Assembly: GCF_004770475.1 (NCBI RefSeq) | Contig: NZ_RQHK01000008.1 | Coordinates: forward strand, 6,996 to 70,995 | Length of the DNA stretch: 64,000 nt | DNA from: Leptospira mtsangambouensis | GTDB taxonomy: Bacteria; Spirochaetota; Leptospiria; Leptospirales; Leptospiraceae | Direction: 5' to 3' | Part shown: one piece after another, positions 43,610 to 51,900 of the stretch | Numbering within the stretch: the first letter of the stretch is position 1 | Layout: each line of letters opens with the position of its first letter | The notes under the pieces: model-generated | Databases searched by the model: none | The model's input: only the letters and a program-made list of their open reading frames with translations | What the model was told of the DNA's origin: nothing | Translations under genes and position numbers: made by a program

Positions 43610-44626
43610 ATGAGAAGAATTGTCACTCGAAAGAAAGGTGGCTTGGAAGTATTGAAGATTGAAGAGGTGCGAGACCTATTACCTACTTCAGGTGAAGTTC
43701 GAATTGCAGTAAAGGCAGCGGGAATTAACTTCGCAGATGTCATGATTCGTATGGGTTCCTATCCAAATCCACCAGTATACCCATGCACGGTTGGATATGA
43801 AGTATCTGGGATAATTGATAAAGTTTCATCTGACGTTGATTCGTCTTGGTTAGGTAAAGAAGTTGTGGCGATTACAAAATTTAATGGTCAAGCAGAACAG
43901 GTAAATGTTCCGATCGACCAAGTCTACGAAAAACCACCTAATATGTCTTTCGAACAAGGTGCCGCTTTTTTGGTAAATTACATTACTGCATATCAAATAC
44001 TGATCGCTATGGGGGGATTACAATCCAACGAATCAGTGTTAATACACAATGTAGGTGGTGGTGTGGGACTTGCAGCATTAGAAATTGCGAAACACATAGG
44101 TGCAAAAACTTTTGGTACTGCAAGTGGTCACAAACATGCTTTTTTAACAAAGCAGGGATTAGATCATGCCATCGACTACACAAAACAGAACTGGAAAGAA
44201 GAAGTAATGAAGCTTACAGGTGGTCGCGGTCTAGATTTTGTAATGGATCCAATTGGTGGGAAAAATTTGAAATTGAGTTTTTTATCTTTAAGCAGCACAG
44301 GTAGAGTTGCTCTATTTGGGCTTTCATCTGCTGCTGTACCTGGTATTAGAGGGAAATTTGAAAAGTTAAAAATGTTAATTCAAACACCAGTTTTTCATGC
44401 AATCCAACTATTAGTTTCTAATAAAGGAATATTTGGTGTGAATACTTCTAGGTTATGGCATGAGAAGAAAAAAATAAATCACTGGGTTGAAGCATTAGTT
44501 AATGGTCAGAAAGAGGGTTGGATCAATCCTTATGTAGATAGAATATTTACTTTTGATCAAATTGCAGAAGCTCATCAATACATTGAATCAAGAAAAAATA
44601 TCGGCAAAGTCGTATTAGTCCCATAA
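43610..44626 (+). CDS. Quinone-oxidoreductase-like MDR enzyme (VAT-1 type)
   Basis: A 338-residue zinc-independent medium-chain dehydrogenase/reductase. The catalytic domain has GEVRIAVKAAGINFADVMIR and CTVGYEVSGIIDKV; the Rossmann segment has NESVLIHNVGGGVGLAALEIAK and DFVMDPIGGKNLK. No structural-zinc Cys cluster is seen. The sequence around GGLQSNESVLIHNVGGGVG and FALFGLSSA-like region resembles VAT-1/quinone reductase enzymes. It probably reduces an enone or quinone with NADPH. First gene of a four-gene operon controlled by operator 2, which its ATG follows by 79 bases; AGGAAATTTA is the ribosome site. Confidence 0.87.
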   Translation: MRRIVTRKKGGLEVLKIEEVRDLLPTSGEVRIAVKAAGINFADVMIRMGSYPNPPVYPCTVGYEVSGIIDKVSSDVDSSWLGKEVVAITKFNGQAEQVNVPIDQVYEKPPNMSFEQGAAFLVNYITAYQILIAMGGLQSNESVLIHNVGGGVGLAALEIAKHIGAKTFGTASGHKHAFLTKQGLDHAIDYTKQNWKEEVMKLTGGRGLDFVMDPIGGKNLKLSFLSLSSTGRVALFGLSSAAVPGIRGKFEKLKMLIQTPVFHAIQLLVSNKGIFGVNTSRLWHEKKKINHWVEALVNGQKEGWINPYVDRIFTFDQIAEAHQYIESRKNIGKVVLVP

Positions 44627-44652
44627 ACTTTCATTAAATAAGAAGGAATCAA

Positions 44653-45957
44653 ATGATTAACAAATATTATATTTTTGGAGTCGTCACAATTTTTGTAGTA
44701 TTGTCTTGGCTGTTGACAACTCCCCCAAGTTATAATGAAGTCTCAAAAGCTCGTTTGGTAGAAGAAATGCCTATGGAGTTGAAAAATGCCGACATAGGTG
44801 ATCTAATTTCCACAGACATTGTAGACTTAGGAAAAGAAATACCTGGCCATGATGAAATCATTGGGATTCCAGGAACCAATAAAGTTTTAGTGAGTGCAAG
44901 AGATGAATGGATTTGGTTAGTCGATCTTGATACAAATACTGCTGAAAAATTTGCAGAATCTCCAGTTTCACCTACTGGTGCTACCTTGGTCCCAGGGAAA
45001 AAAGATCAACTTTATTTCTGTATGGCTCGACTTGATTATAATAAATATCAAAAAAATCCTGGTTTGTATGTATTGGATCTCAATTCTAAAAAATTCGAGG
45101 AAATTGTTACGCGCGTCCCTATAACAGGGAATATGCGAGAGGACGGATTGGAAATTCCAAATCAAAAATCTGAAGATCAGGTTGTCGTATATTCGAATCC
45201 ACTTAAAAATACAAAAGTTTCTGATTTATATGGAGAGGGCAGCCGACCTTTGCAATTTTGTAATGATTTAGCTGTCTCTAAAGATGGACGTCATGTTTAT
45301 ATCACAGAGCCTTTCAGTCATCCGAAAGCTTCCTCAGGACTTGGTGCATTTGCTGAAGGGATCACCTTGGCTCACAATGGTCGTGTTTGGCGATATGATA
45401 CAGAGAAAAAAACAATCGGTCTAGTCATAGAGAACATTGTATTCGCCGATGGAATATTAATCGAATACAATAAAAATGGTGAAGAAGAAAGTTTACTCAT
45501 TAGCGAAACTGTCAATTTCCGAATGGGTCGCGCTTCTTTGTTTGGGCCAAACCAAGGAAAATATACAGTTTTATGGGATAATCTTCCCGGTTTACCAGAT
45601 GGTCTTGATAGAGATAAGGATGGAAGAGTTTTGGTTGCTCTTATCAAAGACCGAACAGGTCTAATGAATTGGCTGCATAGAAATCCTTGGATCAAACCTT
45701 TGATACTTCGTATCCCACCTACCTGGTTACCAAAATCAAAAGGAACAGGGATTCTTGTTTTGTCACCTGATGCTAGTGAGGTGATAGCATATAGCCACCA
45801 TAATGGAACTAAAATTTTAGATGTTTCTGTGGTAGCTCCTGTAGGTGATAAATTTTTTCTCCCTAGTTTTTATAAAGATAATACAGGAATTCACTATATA
45901 CCAATGAATTCTCTTTTATTAAAATCAAAAGATAAAATTTTGAGTCGGGACAAATAA
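44653..45957 (+). CDS. SMP-30/strictosidine-synthase-like six-blade propeller, membrane anchored
   Basis: A 434-residue protein with one N-terminal helix (YIFGVVTIFVVLSWLLTT), which would face the periplasm. The propeller has YVTEPFSHPKA-like, NGRVWRYDTEKK, FADGILIEYN, LLISETVNFRMG and DNLPGLPDGLDRDKDGRVLVALI segments, the pattern of strictosidine-synthase-like/APMAP and gluconolactonase proteins with calcium-dependent lactonase or related activity. Second gene of the operon; its stop overlaps the next start by one base (TAATG). It may hydrolyse a lactone made from the substrate. Substrate unknown. Confidence 0.8.
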   Translation: MINKYYIFGVVTIFVVLSWLLTTPPSYNEVSKARLVEEMPMELKNADIGDLISTDIVDLGKEIPGHDEIIGIPGTNKVLVSARDEWIWLVDLDTNTAEKFAESPVSPTGATLVPGKKDQLYFCMARLDYNKYQKNPGLYVLDLNSKKFEEIVTRVPITGNMREDGLEIPNQKSEDQVVVYSNPLKNTKVSDLYGEGSRPLQFCNDLAVSKDGRHVYITEPFSHPKASSGLGAFAEGITLAHNGRVWRYDTEKKTIGLVIENIVFADGILIEYNKNGEEESLLISETVNFRMGRASLFGPNQGKYTVLWDNLPGLPDGLDRDKDGRVLVALIKDRTGLMNWLHRNPWIKPLILRIPPTWLPKSKGTGILVLSPDASEVIAYSHHNGTKILDVSVVAPVGDKFFLPSFYKDNTGIHYIPMNSLLLKSKDKILSRDK

Positions 45958-46976
45958 TGAAAAAAACTTTATCCGTTTTTGGGGTTTTACTCGCAGGTAT
46001 TTTGATTTGGTCAATAGGATCTGATTCAAAAAGCAATTATAGAAAATTAGATAATTCTGATTTTCTATATGCGACTGTGATAATGAATAGCAAAAATCCA
46101 GAAAAACTTTTTTTGTTTTACCAAAACACTTTTGGTGCAATCCTTTTAGAAAATGTAACTGATTGGAATCTAACAGAAAATAAAGAAGTGTATACGTTAC
46201 GTACTTCTGGATATGCAGAAGAAGGACCCAGTCTAACTATTTTTAAATCCAAACAAACAAAGCCGGATGTTTCTTTCGCTAATGATTTAGGGTATGCTCA
46301 TATTTGTTTTGAAAGTGATAATGTTCCTGGTCTGATTAAAAGGATTCGAAGTAACGGCGGTAAAATCATTAGTACATTTGATGATTTGGAAAAAGTCCCG
46401 GCTGTGTATGCAGCTGATCCAGATGGAAATATTTTTGAGGTTCATTTGCCTTTCCCAACCCCTGTGACTCCGAAAACCATTTATAGAACCTTAAATTCAC
46501 TGATAAGAACCAATTTAAAATTATCACCTCCAGAAAACGATTCAATTCGGTTTCTACATGTTAATATTAACTCGAAAGATTGGGTGAAAACCATTGAGTT
46601 CTATAACCAAGTTTTAAACACACAGACTACAGGCTTTGAAAGAGATTACAGTGGCGATTTTATCAAAAACCTAACAGGAGTCAATGGTGCTATTGTAAAA
46701 GGAAAACATGTTGTTTTGCCAGGATATAGCGACGGTGGACCAACTTTTGAGGTGTTTACTTACAATGAGTCATCATCAAAAAAAATTCCTAATCAATTTG
46801 ATCTTGGACGTGTGGCCACAGGGTTCTATGTTCAAAATCTTAACAATGCGTTGGAAATGTTTACAAAAGCCGGAGGTTCTATTCTGAACCAAAAAAATAA
46901 CGAATGGGCCCTCCTTAAAGATTTGGATGGGAACTTAATAGTGTACGTAGAACGAAAAACAATTAAAAGAGACTAA
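45957..46976 (+). CDS. Two-domain VOC (glyoxalase/dioxygenase-fold) protein
   Basis: A 339-residue protein with an N-terminal hydrophobic segment (LSVFGVLLAGILIWSIG), suggesting export or anchoring. Two vicinal-oxygen-chelate modules follow: FLYATVIMNSKNPEKLFLFYQNTFGA with YAHICFESDNVPGLI and AADPDGNIFEVH, then FLHVNINSKDWVKTIEFYNQVLN with VATGFYVQNLNNALEMFT and DLDGNLIVYVE. Together they can make one metal-binding domain as in ring-cleavage dioxygenases or isomerases. It overlaps the propeller gene by one base and precedes the second MDR gene by four bases. Fold certain, reaction unknown. Confidence 0.84.
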   Translation: MKKTLSVFGVLLAGILIWSIGSDSKSNYRKLDNSDFLYATVIMNSKNPEKLFLFYQNTFGAILLENVTDWNLTENKEVYTLRTSGYAEEGPSLTIFKSKQTKPDVSFANDLGYAHICFESDNVPGLIKRIRSNGGKIISTFDDLEKVPAVYAADPDGNIFEVHLPFPTPVTPKTIYRTLNSLIRTNLKLSPPENDSIRFLHVNINSKDWVKTIEFYNQVLNTQTTGFERDYSGDFIKNLTGVNGAIVKGKHVVLPGYSDGGPTFEVFTYNESSSKKIPNQFDLGRVATGFYVQNLNNALEMFTKAGGSILNQKNNEWALLKDLDGNLIVYVERKTIKRD

Positions 46977-46979
46977 CTA

Positions 46980-48023
46980 ATGTTATACAAAATACCAAAA
47001 AAAATGAAGGCCCTAAAACAAATAGGACCTTTACCAGAAGAGTTCCTTTCTAATCCGAATGAGATCAAAAAGTGTTTAGAACTAATTGAGGTGGATGTTC
47101 CAAAGCCAGGACCTGGACAAGTACTCGTAAAGGTAAATCGGGGCTCCATGAACCCTAATGATTTATACCACATCCGTGGAGTTTACAGCTCCACTTTAAA
47201 CTACCCTTATCCACGTGGGGTTGGATTCGAAGGTGCTGGAGTTGTGGTTGCGAGTGGTGGCGGAATCATTGGTCGACTTAGATTGGGGAAACGTGTTTCG
47301 CTTTATAATAAAAATGGAATGTTTGCCGAATATGTGTTAGCTGATGCATTGAAGCTGATAGTTCTTCCTGATGATGTTCATTTCCAAGATGCTGCATCAT
47401 CAGTTGCAAATCCAATTACTGGTGTAGGAATGGCAAAGTGGGCAAAGGCATCTGGTTCTAAATATTTTTTTATCACAGCTGCGGCAGGTGCAGTCGCACG
47501 GATGACAATGCGAGTGGCTCATAGTTATGGGTTAAAGAGTATCGCAATTGTTCGCAGAGAGGAACAGATTCAGCTATGTAAAGAAGAGGGTGCTTCTTAT
47601 GTTTTAAATCAATCAGATCCAAATTTTGAGGAGAATCTTACTGCTTTATGTAAAGAAGTAAATTGTACTTATGGATTTGATTGTATTGGTGGAGAAATGC
47701 CACTTACTCTAATTCGTGCGTTACCACAAGGTTCTACACTTTGTATGTATGGGTATTTTAATACAGGGCCTATGTCATTCCAACCGCAAAAATTATTTAA
47801 CGGATGGAAAATCGCATTCTTTGAAACAGAATATTACGTCAATTCATTGTCACTTCTTTCCCGATTTCTATTATCTAGAGAGGTAATCAATAATGTAAAT
47901 GGAATGTTTAGGCCAAAAGTTCATAAACAATTTAAATTGGAAAATGCCTTCGAAGCCTATGCCTATTATAGCAACCATATGACTGATGGCAAAATCCAAA
48001 TTGTTGTTGGAGAAGAAAACTAG
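46980..48023 (+). CDS. MDR-family NADPH-dependent reductase, second copy type
   Basis: A 347-residue medium-chain dehydrogenase/reductase. Seen: GPGQVLVKVNRGSMNPNDLYHIRG, YPRGVGFEGAGVVVASGGG, YFFITAAAGAVARMTMRVAHSYG as the nucleotide loop, YGFDCIGGEMPL and VINNVNGMFR. Zinc ligands are absent. It is only distantly related to the VAT-1-like gene at 43610, so it probably handles a different step. Fourth gene of the operon, starting four bases after the VOC stop. ATG 46980 is used; ATG 47004 would also fit. It converges on the SDR gene across a 24-base gap. Confidence 0.87.
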   Translation: MLYKIPKKMKALKQIGPLPEEFLSNPNEIKKCLELIEVDVPKPGPGQVLVKVNRGSMNPNDLYHIRGVYSSTLNYPYPRGVGFEGAGVVVASGGGIIGRLRLGKRVSLYNKNGMFAEYVLADALKLIVLPDDVHFQDAASSVANPITGVGMAKWAKASGSKYFFITAAAGAVARMTMRVAHSYGLKSIAIVRREEQIQLCKEEGASYVLNQSDPNFEENLTALCKEVNCTYGFDCIGGEMPLTLIRALPQGSTLCMYGYFNTGPMSFQPQKLFNGWKIAFFETEYYVNSLSLLSRFLLSREVINNVNGMFRPKVHKQFKLENAFEAYAYYSNHMTDGKIQIVVGEEN

Positions 48024-48047
48024 TCGTCAATCTTCGTGACACGAAAA

Positions 48048-48893
48048 TCAAAGTCCAAATGTTTTTCGGAAAATGAAATCCTTCCATTTTGTAGGAAGCA
48101 ATTTCATTAAAAGATAATCGCGCCACCAATTCTGATGGATATCATAACGGTGACTTGGATTCTTCAATGTAGTAGCCCGAATGATTGTATCGGCGACTTT
48201 TTCCACAGGTATCCCGTGACGAAATGAATTTTCTGCTTTCGCTAGAAAACGAAGAAGTGGCTCTTCGTAAACTTTGAGTGAAGGTTTTCTCTTTAGATCA
48301 TTTTGAATTTTTGTTGCCATCGGTGTATTGATCATTGCAGGCGCAACGACAATTACCTTGATCCCCAAACAATAAAATTCAAGGCGCATTGCGGTTGATA
48401 ATGCCTCTACTCCAAATTTACTCGCCGAATAAACTCCATTAAAGGGAAGAGTTCGTGAACCTCCTTGTGAACTAATATTCACGATTCGTCCTTTGCCTTT
48501 TACCAAGAGTGGCAGTACTGACCTACACATATTATGAATACCTATGAGGTTTACATTGATTACATTTTGAAAGTCTGTTGAAGTCATATCGTTAAGAGGA
48601 CCGTTCGTGACAATGCCGGCAATATTCATTAGTGCACTGAGTCCTTCTCCTTTCAAGAGGTGCTCCAATTTCGATGCAGCGGAGACAGTGTTTGATTCAT
48701 TGCGAACATCGACAATGATCGGGAAGAATCTTTCACCGAATTTTTTTTGCAAAGTTTTGGCTTCTTTTTCATCTAAGGCAGTTCCAAAAACTCTATTGTT
48801 TTTGTTTTGAATCAATCGTTCTACTACAGCAAAACCAAGCCCCGAACCAGCACCTGTTACCAAAATATTTCTCGAATTTTTATTCAATTTCAT
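48048..48893 (-). CDS. Short-chain dehydrogenase/reductase
   Basis: A 281-residue SDR. Cofactor loop NILVTGAGSGLGFAVVERL, ADVRNE-like DVRNESNTV, NNAG-equivalent NIAGIVTNGPL, catalytic Ser in IVNISSQGGSRTLPF and YSASKFG with Tyr and Lys. C-terminal extension resembles retinol/17-beta-hydroxysteroid dehydrogenases. A start at 48914 is rejected because that ATG lies in the -10 hexamer TATGAT of operator 3; ATG 48893 has AAAGGAAC upstream. It is a single-gene unit oriented toward the operon end. It probably oxidises or reduces a hydroxyl in the same pathway. Confidence 0.9.
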   Translation of the reverse strand: MKLNKNSRNILVTGAGSGLGFAVVERLIQNKNNRVFGTALDEKEAKTLQKKFGERFFPIIVDVRNESNTVSAASKLEHLLKGEGLSALMNIAGIVTNGPLNDMTSTDFQNVINVNLIGIHNMCRSVLPLLVKGKGRIVNISSQGGSRTLPFNGVYSASKFGVEALSTAMRLEFYCLGIKVIVVAPAMINTPMATKIQNDLKRKPSLKVYEEPLLRFLAKAENSFRHGIPVEKVADTIIRATTLKNPSHRYDIHQNWWRDYLLMKLLPTKWKDFIFRKTFGL

Positions 48894-48909
48894 TGTTCCT
48901 TTTGAAAGA

Positions 48910-48950
48910 ATCATATCCGAAAAAAAACATAGATGCTTGAATGATTTCGG
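48910..48950 (-). promoter_or_regulatory. Promoter of the SDR gene with regulon operator 3 (48936-48950)
   Basis: Minus strand: CCGAAATCATTCAAG (48950-48936), 20 bases, then TATGAT (48915-48910), a near-consensus -10. There is no good -35; the operator overlaps its expected position, as expected for an activator of the AraC type. The start codon follows 17 bases later. Confidence 0.78.
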
Positions 48951-49009
48951 TGCATTCCAATAATATACTTCTGGTTTGAGAGACTAACCAGACTCTATTG
49001 CCTTTGGCA

Positions 49010-50104
49010 TTATTTCACTTTTTCCCACCATTTAGGGCATTGGGTCTCTGGATGACTGAGATCCAATGCCTCACCGATCATGGGTGTGACTACGTTAATA
49101 TTTTGATGTATCCCCAAGGAATGAATTCGTTTAAGAGGTTCATCCCATTCATGTAATGCCATTGTGAACTTTGAAGAATGAACCGGGATCAAATACTGGG
49201 TTTGTAGATCTTTTGCTGTTTGTATCACTTCCTCTGGAAATGAATGTACGTTTTTCCAAATTTTTCTATATTGCCCATTTTCTAAAATTGCAATTGTAAA
49301 TGGCCCATATTTTTTCCCATACTCTGAAAAATGCGGACCATAACCTCCATCACCACTGATGTAGATTTTAAGTTTTTCAGAAAGAATTACATAGGAAGTC
49401 CATAAGGTTTGATTTTGAAAAATACTACGACCTGAGGAATGTTTTGTAGGTGTCAAAATCAATTTGTCATCATTGGCAAGGATCACTTCATCGAACCAAT
49501 CTTTTTCGGAAATAACACTTTCAGTAAATCCTAATTCTCTAAAATAATCACCAATGCCAAGCGGTACGACTACATTTCTAATCTTGTCTTTCAATTTTGA
49601 TATAGTTTTTAAATCGAGATGATCATAATGGTCATGAGTAATCAGCAAATAATCAATGTCTGGAAAATCATCCACAGCGTAAACATCAGTTCCGGGATAA
49701 GCAAGGTTACTAAAACTTACAGGAGATGCATATCCACTAAACGCAGGGTCAATTAAAATTGTCTGACCATTTAATTGTAAAAGAAATGAAGAATGACCAA
49801 ACCATACGTATAGATCCTTATCTTTTGGTAAGTTTTTTAAGTTAGTTTTGATGGTTGGTATGGGGCCACTAGGTTCTCGTACAAACTGCCTACTGATCAA
49901 ATAGTCATAGACAATGCCGAGTAAACTTGCTCCCTCAGCCATAGTTTTGGAACCATCAAGATTATGAAACGCACCATCCTTATAATTCGGAGAATCCCAC
50001 CTTTTTTTAGTGACTTCATTAGAAATTAATGCGAAGTTAATCATTGCAATCGAAGTTATTAGAAAACAGTAAAACTTAAAATTCCTTTTCAGATGCATCA
50101 TCAT
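49010..50104 (-). CDS. Exported metallo-beta-lactamase-fold hydrolase, NAPE-PLD/RomA-like
   Basis: A 364-residue protein. The metal motif is TFDHYDH-type LLITHDHYDHLDL (H-x-H-x-D-H), with YVWFGHSSFLLQLNGQTILIDP at the front, LTPTKHSSGRSIF, ISGDGGYGPHFSEYG and LIPVHSSKFTMALHEW holding the remaining ligands. This is the NAPE-PLD/UlaG-like branch, which cleaves phosphodiesters or lactones. A hydrophobic N-terminal segment (FYCFLITSIAMINFALI) indicates export. Three ATGs lie at 50104, 50101 and 50098; starts upstream overlap the previous gene and are unlikely. Last gene of the three-gene unit behind the MFS transporter. Confidence 0.85.
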   Translation of the reverse strand: MMMHLKRNFKFYCFLITSIAMINFALISNEVTKKRWDSPNYKDGAFHNLDGSKTMAEGASLLGIVYDYLISRQFVREPSGPIPTIKTNLKNLPKDKDLYVWFGHSSFLLQLNGQTILIDPAFSGYASPVSFSNLAYPGTDVYAVDDFPDIDYLLITHDHYDHLDLKTISKLKDKIRNVVVPLGIGDYFRELGFTESVISEKDWFDEVILANDDKLILTPTKHSSGRSIFQNQTLWTSYVILSEKLKIYISGDGGYGPHFSEYGKKYGPFTIAILENGQYRKIWKNVHSFPEEVIQTAKDLQTQYLIPVHSSKFTMALHEWDEPLKRIHSLGIHQNINVVTPMIGEALDLSHPETQCPKWWEKVK

Positions 50105-50123
50105 ATCTGTAGTGAATCCATCA

Positions 50124-51893
50124 TTATTTCTGATTAGAAAAACTAATACAAATGATAGACGGTCTTCCCCCCTCAATCGCATAAGACGGAAGGTTAGAAC
50201 TACTATTACATATCTTTCCTTCTTCAGTAAAAGCAATGTCTCTCATCCAGGTAACACGAGTAGGGAGGGGATATGCCAGAAATTTTTCTGTTTGAGGATT
50301 AAATCGAAACAATCTATCGGATGTATTGGATGTAATCCAAACCTCTCCTGTTTTTGGATGGACATTCAGTGCGTATGGTGCTTCCCATTCACCGGGTGCT
50401 AATGTAGGCATTTTATAAATATCGAATTTTTCAGTTTCTGTATTAAACTTCATCACTGCCCCATGATCAAATGCGGGGATCCAAAGTATTCCTCTTGCAT
50501 CAAATCTCGGACGTCGTGGTCCACTTAATGGAACATCGATCTCCTTAATTTGAAGAGTCATTGGATCAATTCTACCGATTTTGTTTGCTAATAACTTTGC
50601 ATACCAAATGCTTCCATCAATCGGATGTACGTCGATTCCATATGGGAGATTCATTACATCTTTTCCATGACTTGCCCAGCGGTGCGGAGAAATAACGATG
50701 GGAAGATTTTTCCCTGGCCAACTGGCGAAAAATTTCATCGCAAATGGTATTGTTGATTCCATCAACCATCGGATAAAACCATTTTTTGGTAAGTTTATGA
50801 CCGTAAAACTTTGATTTTGTGGATCAAAACGAACTACGCTATTGGATATTGCTTGGGTAAACCAAATTATCCCTTTTTGATCAATTCGAATTGTATGTGG
50901 ATAAAGTGCATCTCCTGGTACTTTAAACAGTTTATGTTCTTTTGAATGTATATTAAAAGAGGAGAGATAACCAGACAGTGCATTGGTAATCCAATAATTA
51001 CCAAACTTGTCTTCTGCTAGACTATGTGGGCCATGTTTTCCATTATAAACACCAATTGGCAATTGAAGTGCAGAAAAATTACCGCCAATCGGTAAACCAT
51101 CAACATCAGGTAACGGATATTTATTTACCATTCCCGTTTGAGGTGATATTTCCCAAATTACGTCATGCCCTTCATCTGCGGCATAAAACATTCCATCACT
51201 CCCAATTTCGGCATCATGCGGGAAGGAAACACCATCTCCAAAAAACCATTCTTCTATTTTCGTATATGCAAAACTATCGTTGTACTCATAAGATTGAATG
51301 TTTTTGACTATTTCTCCTTTAAAGCCCTTTTCAAACGTATTGGCGACTTCTTTCTTTTCCCGGTCGTTTAATAGAGCCATATACCCGATCATTCTATCAA
51401 TGGTTGATTCCCACTCCAATTTAGGACGTGGTCTTCTCGTTAATGCATTTCCAATTTGGTGACAATAATTACATTGGCTTATAAAACTTGCTTTTACGTC
51501 AGCAGAAGAAAATTCAAGCTGAGAAGAATGGGCTGATGCAGTCAAACTATCAGAGCTTTCACGAGGAGATTTAAGGTTTTCTAACTTAATGTTCTTTTGA
51601 ATGGTTTTAGATTTTTCTAAATTGCCTAACTCTAAAGTATAATCATTGTAGAATTGAGATCTGACTCTTAGTTTTAATTGCCCTGGGTATTGAAAATTAA
51701 GATTGAACTCGCCATTCGATCCACTATAGACTGTTGTTTGCATATTCTGTGTGGATACGCTGACCATTGCCCCAGATACAATGACTCCTTCTTTGTTTTT
51801 AACGATACCTTTGATAGTTGTTGCATCTAACAATGATACGAAGACATTGTTAAGAATAATAACGAAAAAGATGATTTTATTTTTTGAATACAT
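50124..51893 (-). CDS. Haem c-containing streptogramin-lyase-like (Vgb) propeller protein
   Basis: A 589-residue exported protein. Order: signal peptide (IIFFVIILNNVFVSLL), a carboxypeptidase-regulatory-like beta domain (TIKGIVKNKEGVIVSGAMVSV, residues ~26-90), a linker, a haem-c attachment motif CNYCH at 141-145 in a small cytochrome-like helical domain, then a seven-blade-type propeller with W-F/I-T repeats: FYAADEGHDVIWEI, GNYWITNALSGYL, IIWFTQAISNSVVRFDP, GSIWYAKLLANKIGRID, ILWIPAFDHGAVMKF and EVWITSNTSDRLFRF. The Vgb-like fold may act as a lyase or bind a ligand while the haem passes electrons. Seven bases separate it from the MFS gene and 19 from the metallohydrolase. Confidence 0.84.
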   Translation of the reverse strand: MYSKNKIIFFVIILNNVFVSLLDATTIKGIVKNKEGVIVSGAMVSVSTQNMQTTVYSGSNGEFNLNFQYPGQLKLRVRSQFYNDYTLELGNLEKSKTIQKNIKLENLKSPRESSDSLTASAHSSQLEFSSADVKASFISQCNYCHQIGNALTRRPRPKLEWESTIDRMIGYMALLNDREKKEVANTFEKGFKGEIVKNIQSYEYNDSFAYTKIEEWFFGDGVSFPHDAEIGSDGMFYAADEGHDVIWEISPQTGMVNKYPLPDVDGLPIGGNFSALQLPIGVYNGKHGPHSLAEDKFGNYWITNALSGYLSSFNIHSKEHKLFKVPGDALYPHTIRIDQKGIIWFTQAISNSVVRFDPQNQSFTVINLPKNGFIRWLMESTIPFAMKFFASWPGKNLPIVISPHRWASHGKDVMNLPYGIDVHPIDGSIWYAKLLANKIGRIDPMTLQIKEIDVPLSGPRRPRFDARGILWIPAFDHGAVMKFNTETEKFDIYKMPTLAPGEWEAPYALNVHPKTGEVWITSNTSDRLFRFNPQTEKFLAYPLPTRVTWMRDIAFTEEGKICNSSSNLPSYAIEGGRPSIICISFSNQK

Positions 51894-51900
51894 ATTGCCC

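Noticed and set aside
48894..48914. The longer N-terminus of the SDR starting at 48914
   Set aside because: That ATG is part of the -10 hexamer TATGAT; ATG 48893 has a better ribosome site.
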